A stretch of DNA of 64,000 bases from assembly GCA_005882315.1 (NCBI GenBank), contig VBAR01000002.1, positions 248,001 to 312,000 on the forward strand, written 5' to 3'. The notes under the pieces were generated by a model, which saw only the letters and a list, made by a program, of their open reading frames with translations, was not told the origin of the DNA and made no database searches. Every line of letters starts with the position of its first letter. The first letter of the stretch is position 1. Below are positions 59,965-64,000 of this stretch, piece by piece. The DNA comes from Bacteroidota bacterium (GTDB lineage Bacteria; Bacteroidota; Bacteroidia; Chitinophagales; Chitinophagaceae). The position numbers and the translations under genes were made by a program.

Positions 59965-61062
59965 TCATCGATCTTCTGCAAATATTTTTCTATAAAACTC
60001 AACTAACTTTTTCTCTTCATTTTGCCAGTTCAATTCCTGTTTGGCTTTCAGACAATTCTCTCTTAGCAGATTCCTTTTAACTTCATTATTCAACAACTCA
60101 TTGATCGTGTCAGCTACTGCTTCGGGTTTTAACTCATCAATAAGAACCGCTACTTCATAGTGCCTGTTTATCTTCTTGTATTCAGGAAAATTCATGGTGA
60201 TCTGCGGAACTGCAGAATGGATATAATCAAAAAATTTATTCGGCAATGCCAGCCATTGATTCAATCCTTCTTTTTCTGATAAGGCAATTCCAATCGCAGC
60301 TTGTTGCGAAATGGATCTGAGTTTATCTGGAGCAACCCAACCTTTCAACTCAATTTTATCTTCAAGTTTGTTTTCAGCGATCAGCTTTTTTAATTGAGCC
60401 ATAAAGTTTCCATCACCGCATATCATTAATTTGGAGTTTACATATTTCATGGCCGGAATAAGAACTTCAAGCCCCCGGCCTTCATTTACTGCTCCCTGGT
60501 ATAAAATAAACTGCTTAGTAATTTCGGTTGTTTCTGTTTCTTTCAGTACCGGTACATTGCGGATGGTGATATAGTCAACGCCGTATCTTTTTTTAAATTC
60601 TTCTGCAATGCCTTCACTCACTGTATAGCCCCATTTAAATTTTGGAACCAGTTTTTTCTCAACTGCATCCCATATTTTTTTCACCCGCGGCCTTGTTATT
60701 ACTTCTTTTAGTTCAGTAAACAATTCGTGGGCATCATAAATGCGGGGAATTTTTTTGAACCATGAAATAGTATAGCAAGGGTGAATAGTGTCAAGATCAA
60801 TGGCACAGATCGCATCCATTTTTTTCAGCATTAAAAAACTCAGCAGGCGAAGATTATATTCGAAATAAAATAGTTTGCCTTTATTGAACCAGCATTTTAA
60901 TCTTCGCTGTTTGAATTTTTGTGCTGTCAAGGGGAGGGAAGCAGGTAATTCCCGGCCCACCAATGTAATGTCATAACCATTTTCAGCCAACGTGGTACAG
61001 ATACGCTGCATTCGCTGGTCGAGGTTCAGATCATTGGTTACTGTAAAATATATTTTTTTCAA
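59965..61062 (-). CDS. Glycosyltransferase family 4-type
   Basis: 365 residues starting with TTG at 61062 (LKKIYFTVTNDLNLDQRMQR); an in-frame stop lies 4 codons upstream and no ATG fits. Two Rossmann domains are visible, with the C-terminal GT-B blocks LYQGAVNEGRGLEVLIPAM, LMICGDGNF, IELKGWVAPDKL and IGIALSEKEGLNQWLALPNKFFDYI. It transfers a nucleotide-activated sugar to a surface polymer or lipid. It is probably co-transcribed with the upstream Gfo/Idh gene (11-base gap). Confidence 0.9.
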   Translation of the reverse strand: MKKIYFTVTNDLNLDQRMQRICTTLAENGYDITLVGRELPASLPLTAQKFKQRRLKCWFNKGKLFYFEYNLRLLSFLMLKKMDAICAIDLDTIHPCYTISWFKKIPRIYDAHELFTELKEVITRPRVKKIWDAVEKKLVPKFKWGYTVSEGIAEEFKKRYGVDYITIRNVPVLKETETTEITKQFILYQGAVNEGRGLEVLIPAMKYVNSKLMICGDGNFMAQLKKLIAENKLEDKIELKGWVAPDKLRSISQQAAIGIALSEKEGLNQWLALPNKFFDYIHSAVPQITMNFPEYKKINRHYEVAVLIDELKPEAVADTINELLNNEVKRNLLRENCLKAKQELNWQNEEKKLVEFYRKIFAEDR

Positions 61063-61073
61063 AATTCAAAAGA

Positions 61074-62078
61074 TCAGCTAAGTGGTATTGTTTGATAGAT
61101 CCGTTCAATTAGTTCAACTGTTTTCAGCCCGTCAACCGCATTGCTGAAAGGATGTGTATTATCGTTCATGGCAATCAGCATATTTTCATACACTTTATCA
61201 TGATTGCTCATGGAGCCTTTGTAAAATCCATAATCATTAGCAGCGCCGTCAAAAATATTTTTTAATTCAGTAGCATCGCAATGCTGGTATTCAATTTTAT
61301 TCATGTAACTACCGGCAATGCGTACAGATCCCTTCTCGCCAATTAATGTCAGCGATACTTCCATGTTTTTTTCAAATGTATTAACCGACCAGTTGAGTCC
61401 ACCGATCATTCCATTCTCCATCTCCAGCGATGCAGATCCCGTATCTTCAAACTCGATTACATCTTTATGATACATATTTTTCCTGAAACCATTTATTGAT
61501 TTTACATCGCCAAATAACCAAAGCATTGCATCGATATAATGACTAAACTGAGTATAAAGAGTGCCGCCATCAAGTTTTAGCGTTCCTCTCCAATCATTAT
61601 AATATGTTTTGGGGCGATTCCAGAAACAATTCAATTGAAAACTGAAAAGCTTTCCCAGTTTATTTTCAATGATTATTTTTTTTAACTCAGCCAATGCGGG
61701 ATTGTAGCGGGTAGATTTTACTACAAACAATTTTTTGTTGTTTGTATCAGCAGCTTGCATCATTTCTATCGCTGAATGGCCGCTTATACTCATAGGCTTT
61801 TCACACAAAACATTTGATTTAGCATTCAAAGCCATTATTGAATGTTCAGTATGCAACCCGTTCGGTGTGCAGATGGCGGTTATATCAATATTTTTTACAT
61901 CGGTAAACAGATCTTCAATGGAATAATAAGCTTGTGTATTAAATTTTGAAGCTAATTCATCAGCTCGTTCATTTATAATGTCACATACACCGGCGATACT
62001 ACCATGCTTTGCTGCCTGCTCTGCATGGCGTATTGCTATTTTACCACAACCAATAATTGCAAACTGTAATTTTTGCAT
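61074..62078 (-). CDS. Gfo/Idh/MocA family oxidoreductase
   Basis: 334 residues. N-terminal NAD(P)-binding fold FAIIGCGKIAIRHAE, then VLCEKPMS with the catalytic EKP (93-95, Lys94), and a C-terminal alpha/beta domain with GGTLYTQFSHYIDAMLWLFG. It resembles WlbA-type nucleotide-sugar dehydrogenases acting on UDP-amino-uronic acids, fitting the glycosyltransferase downstream. A TATATTTG -7 box lies at 62086-62093. Confidence 0.9.
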   Translation of the reverse strand: MQKLQFAIIGCGKIAIRHAEQAAKHGSIAGVCDIINERADELASKFNTQAYYSIEDLFTDVKNIDITAICTPNGLHTEHSIMALNAKSNVLCEKPMSISGHSAIEMMQAADTNNKKLFVVKSTRYNPALAELKKIIIENKLGKLFSFQLNCFWNRPKTYYNDWRGTLKLDGGTLYTQFSHYIDAMLWLFGDVKSINGFRKNMYHKDVIEFEDTGSASLEMENGMIGGLNWSVNTFEKNMEVSLTLIGEKGSVRIAGSYMNKIEYQHCDATELKNIFDGAANDYGFYKGSMSNHDKVYENMLIAMNDNTHPFSNAVDGLKTVELIERIYQTIPLS

Positions 62079-62085
62079 ACGGCTT

Positions 62086-62093
62086 CAAATATA
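62086..62093 (-). promoter_or_regulatory. -7 box for the Gfo/Idh gene
   Basis: The minus strand reads TATATTTG, a full match to TAnnTTTG, 7 bases before the ATG, implying a very short leader. Confidence 0.45.
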
Positions 62094-62111
62094 CAGGTAA
62101 GGAATGGCAAT

Positions 62112-62138
62112 AAAAAAGTCCCGCATTATGCGGGACTT
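62112..62138 (-). terminator. Terminator of the outer-membrane barrel gene
   Basis: The stem AAGTCCCGCA / TGCGGGACTT has a 3-base loop and is followed on the minus strand by six T. It separates the barrel gene from the Gfo/Idh gene. Confidence 0.85.
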
Positions 62139-62156
62139 ATATTTTAAATAACGATT

Positions 62157-64000
62157 TTATTGCATCATTCCATCACTGCCATCACCTTCACTTCTTGTAT
62201 TCTTGCGTTTGAACAGATTCATATCAAATTTCCCAAAACGCCAGCTGAAGTTAACACGAACCATCTGAGGGTCGCGACGACGAAGAGATTCTTGTGTGAA
62301 AAATTGAGATTCGGAATAAGTGAAATTGCGTCTTGTTTTGAAAATATCGCTCCAGCTAACTGCGATCGATGCTCTTTTCTCTTTCATAAATTCATAACGT
62401 AATGCCAGGTCAACATAATAGTTAGGTAAATTATATCCCTGTGCAGTGCTTTGCGGACCGCCATGCATCATCATACTACCACCACGACCGCTACCGCCAC
62501 CTGATCCACCAGGAGGCAATACAGTTTTTGACTGGTATTCGCCTGACAACTGGAATGTAAAGTTCTTGGGTAGCTTAAATGAATTATTCATTTTGGCAAA
62601 CCAGCTCAGAAACTGGTCTGTCTCCGGCAAACTTGGATCTTCTATAGTGATCTTTGAAGTGAAGAAATTAAAGTTTGTTGTCATATCCCACCATTTGGTG
62701 ATCTTATTTTTAGATGTTAATTCAAGCCCGGTTACATAACTGGAGTTTGCATTGATATAAGTGTTTACCAAAACATCATCGCCACTTATTGGATTTTGTT
62801 CCTTTATTTGATAGCTTGTAATCAGGTTGTCTGTTCTTTTATAATAATATGAAACCAACAGGTTGTCCCTGGTTTTTTCAAAAGTCTTTGAATAAGAAAC
62901 CTCAGCTGAGTTAGTGAATTCTGGTTTCAGCGTTGGATTTCCTCTTCTTACATTAAGTGAATCTGAGTAATCGGTAAAAGGAAACATTTGAAAGAAATTT
63001 GGCCTGTTTATTCTCCTTGAATAGTTAAACTGCCAGTCCTGATCTTTCTTCATTTTAATAGTGGCTCCTAAACTTGGAAAAAGACTTATTGGGAAATTGA
63101 CATTGAAGTCCTGGTTTTTATCCGGCATTTCGCCATCATAATTAGAATTCTCTGCTCTTAATCCTAATTGGTAATTAAAATTATTCACCTGGTTGCTGTA
63201 AGTGGCATAGGCAGCATACACATGATCTTTGCTGTTAAACCTGGAAGATAATTCAGGTACATAAGTTTCTCCTCCTGTGCCAGGCTCTACATAATAAAAA
63301 AGCTGTTCACTGTTTATATCTCTTATTTGCATACGGACACCCAGTTCCATTTTTGATTTATCCGTCAGGGGATTTATAAAATCACTTTGTAAAACAATGT
63401 TCTTATTAATACCGGCAGTACTTTGTCTTTGCATGTTGGTACCCACATGTGAATCCTGAGGTACAGTATAGTAATCTGTAGTGATGAGGTTGTTGTTCCT
63501 ATTTCTGCCGCTGTTAAAGTTAACGTCGGCAGTCCATTCACGTCCTGCTTTAGGGAAAAGATGTTTGTAACCAACCTGTAAGCCTTTATTTTTGAATTCA
63601 TTTTCAGAATTCGCTAATCTATTAGTGAATGAAGAAGTTACTATAGGGTATAAGGAATCAATATGAATATCACTGATTGTTTCTGGTTCAAATGCACCCT
63701 TGAACATATTGGCACTAAGTGTAACAGTGTTACGGTTATTCAAGAAATAGTCAAACCCGGCTCTGATGCCTTTCATATCTCCTTCAGAAACACTACGGTC
63801 GTCCTGAGTTAAAAAAGTACTTGGTGTACTGATTGTCGTTGTTCTCTCAGTATGACCAGTGCCGATGGATTTACGCTGATTAAAATTTCCACTTATGAAC
63901 GTATTTATTTTCTGAGTTCTTACGTTTATATCTCCATTAAAATTTACACGGGCACGGCTATCGATACCTGCTCTTATACTTCCGTTATAACCTGCTTTAC
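62157..64000 (-). CDS. Outer-membrane beta-barrel family protein (OMP_b-brl_3), 5' end cut by window edge
   Basis: The frame runs from the stop at 62157 through an internal Met at 63776 and stays open to the window edge (about 614 codons seen), so the true start is outside. The distal visible part (GSIRAGIDSRARVNFNGDIN) and the rest show alternating aromatic strands (NFQLGLRAENSNYDG, WQFNYSRRINRPNFFQMFPF, TNFNFFTSKITIE), typical of TonB-receptor-like barrels. A Gly/Met-rich loop (GGSGGGSGRGGSMMMHGG) lies about 100 residues from the C-terminus. The protein ends in a charged Ser/Asp/Gly tail, unlike a classical terminal Phe. Confidence 0.9.
   Translation of the reverse strand, partial: KAGYNGSIRAGIDSRARVNFNGDINVRTQKINTFISGNFNQRKSIGTGHTERTTTISTPSTFLTQDDRSVSEGDMKGIRAGFDYFLNNRNTVTLSANMFKGAFEPETISDIHIDSLYPIVTSSFTNRLANSENEFKNKGLQVGYKHLFPKAGREWTADVNFNSGRNRNNNLITTDYYTVPQDSHVGTNMQRQSTAGINKNIVLQSDFINPLTDKSKMELGVRMQIRDINSEQLFYYVEPGTGGETYVPELSSRFNSKDHVYAAYATYSNQVNNFNYQLGLRAENSNYDGEMPDKNQDFNVNFPISLFPSLGATIKMKKDQDWQFNYSRRINRPNFFQMFPFTDYSDSLNVRRGNPTLKPEFTNSAEVSYSKTFEKTRDNLLVSYYYKRTDNLITSYQIKEQNPISGDDVLVNTYINANSSYVTGLELTSKNKITKWWDMTTNFNFFTSKITIEDPSLPETDQFLSWFAKMNNSFKLPKNFTFQLSGEYQSKTVLPPGGSGGGSGRGGSMMMHGGPQSTAQGYNLPNYYVDLALRYEFMKEKRASIAVSWSDIFKTRRNFTYSESQFFTQESLRRRDPQMVRVNFSWRFGKFDMNLFKRKNTRSEGDGSDGMMQ

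Overview
The window looks like a chromosomal segment of a Bacteroidota bacterium, most likely of the Chitinophagaceae. The grounds are: AT-rich DNA; almost no Shine-Dalgarno sequences; several upstream boxes matching the Bacteroidota -7 element TAnnTTTG; and typical families (DUF4476, DUF5686 and TonB receptors with carboxypeptidase-regulatory-like domains, OMP_b-brl_3 barrel, 2,000-residue alpha-2-macroglobulin, M56/BlaI pair, solo REP-type Y1 transposase). No rRNA, tRNA, CRISPR array, prophage or plasmid gene was seen. Most of the window is ordinary core and housekeeping sequence.

Layout. 1-4 kb: start of aspS, two tandem MtfA-like (M90) metallopeptidases, a small membrane protein and a FAD oxidoreductase. 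4-10.2 kb: a giant alpha-2-macroglobulin. 10.5-15.6 kb: two exported Asp/Arg-rich proteins (one with DUF4476), sucD, an exported agmatine-deiminase-family enzyme, a small membrane protein and a GNAT acetyltransferase. 15.7-21.7 kb: two S9 peptidases, with a REP-type transposase, its palindrome cluster and a cupin between them. 21.8-31.5 kb: a PLP enzyme, a GH63-like glycosidase, DUF418, a run of SDR, AraC, VOC and membrane genes, and the M48/LemA pair. 31.9-39.9 kb: penicillin acylase, a membrane protein and DUF5686, then trhO, a CHASE2-like protein and a J-domain protein. 39.9-45.3 kb: threonine dehydratase, RidA, lactonase, a histidine kinase and purC. 45.5-51.8 kb: a TonB receptor, then a secreted Ppx/GppA-like protein flanked by two paralogous membrane-anchored coiled-coil proteins. 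52-59 kb: holA, ribF, purM, an M56-amidase-TonB fusion with its BlaI repressor, and ftsE. 59-64 kb: two glycosyltransferases, a Gfo/Idh oxidoreductase and the 3' part of an outer-membrane barrel gene.

Genes that probably work together: BlaI with the M56-amidase fusion, behind two identical AACTAA-N4-TTAGTT dyads, suggesting an envelope-stress or peptidoglycan sensor that also carries an amidase; threonine dehydratase with RidA, which removes the enamine the dehydratase makes; LemA with the M48 protease; and the secreted GppA-like protein with its two coiled-coil neighbours, whose function is unknown.

The most unusual DNA structure is a set of degenerate heptanucleotide tandem arrays (units mostly ending AAT or AGT) at six places. 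Two of them lie in frame inside conserved proteins (alpha-2-macroglobulin and RibF). Several unrelated perfect palindromes and a 72-bp repeat pair are also present. Everything was read by eye from the sequence; no database search was run.
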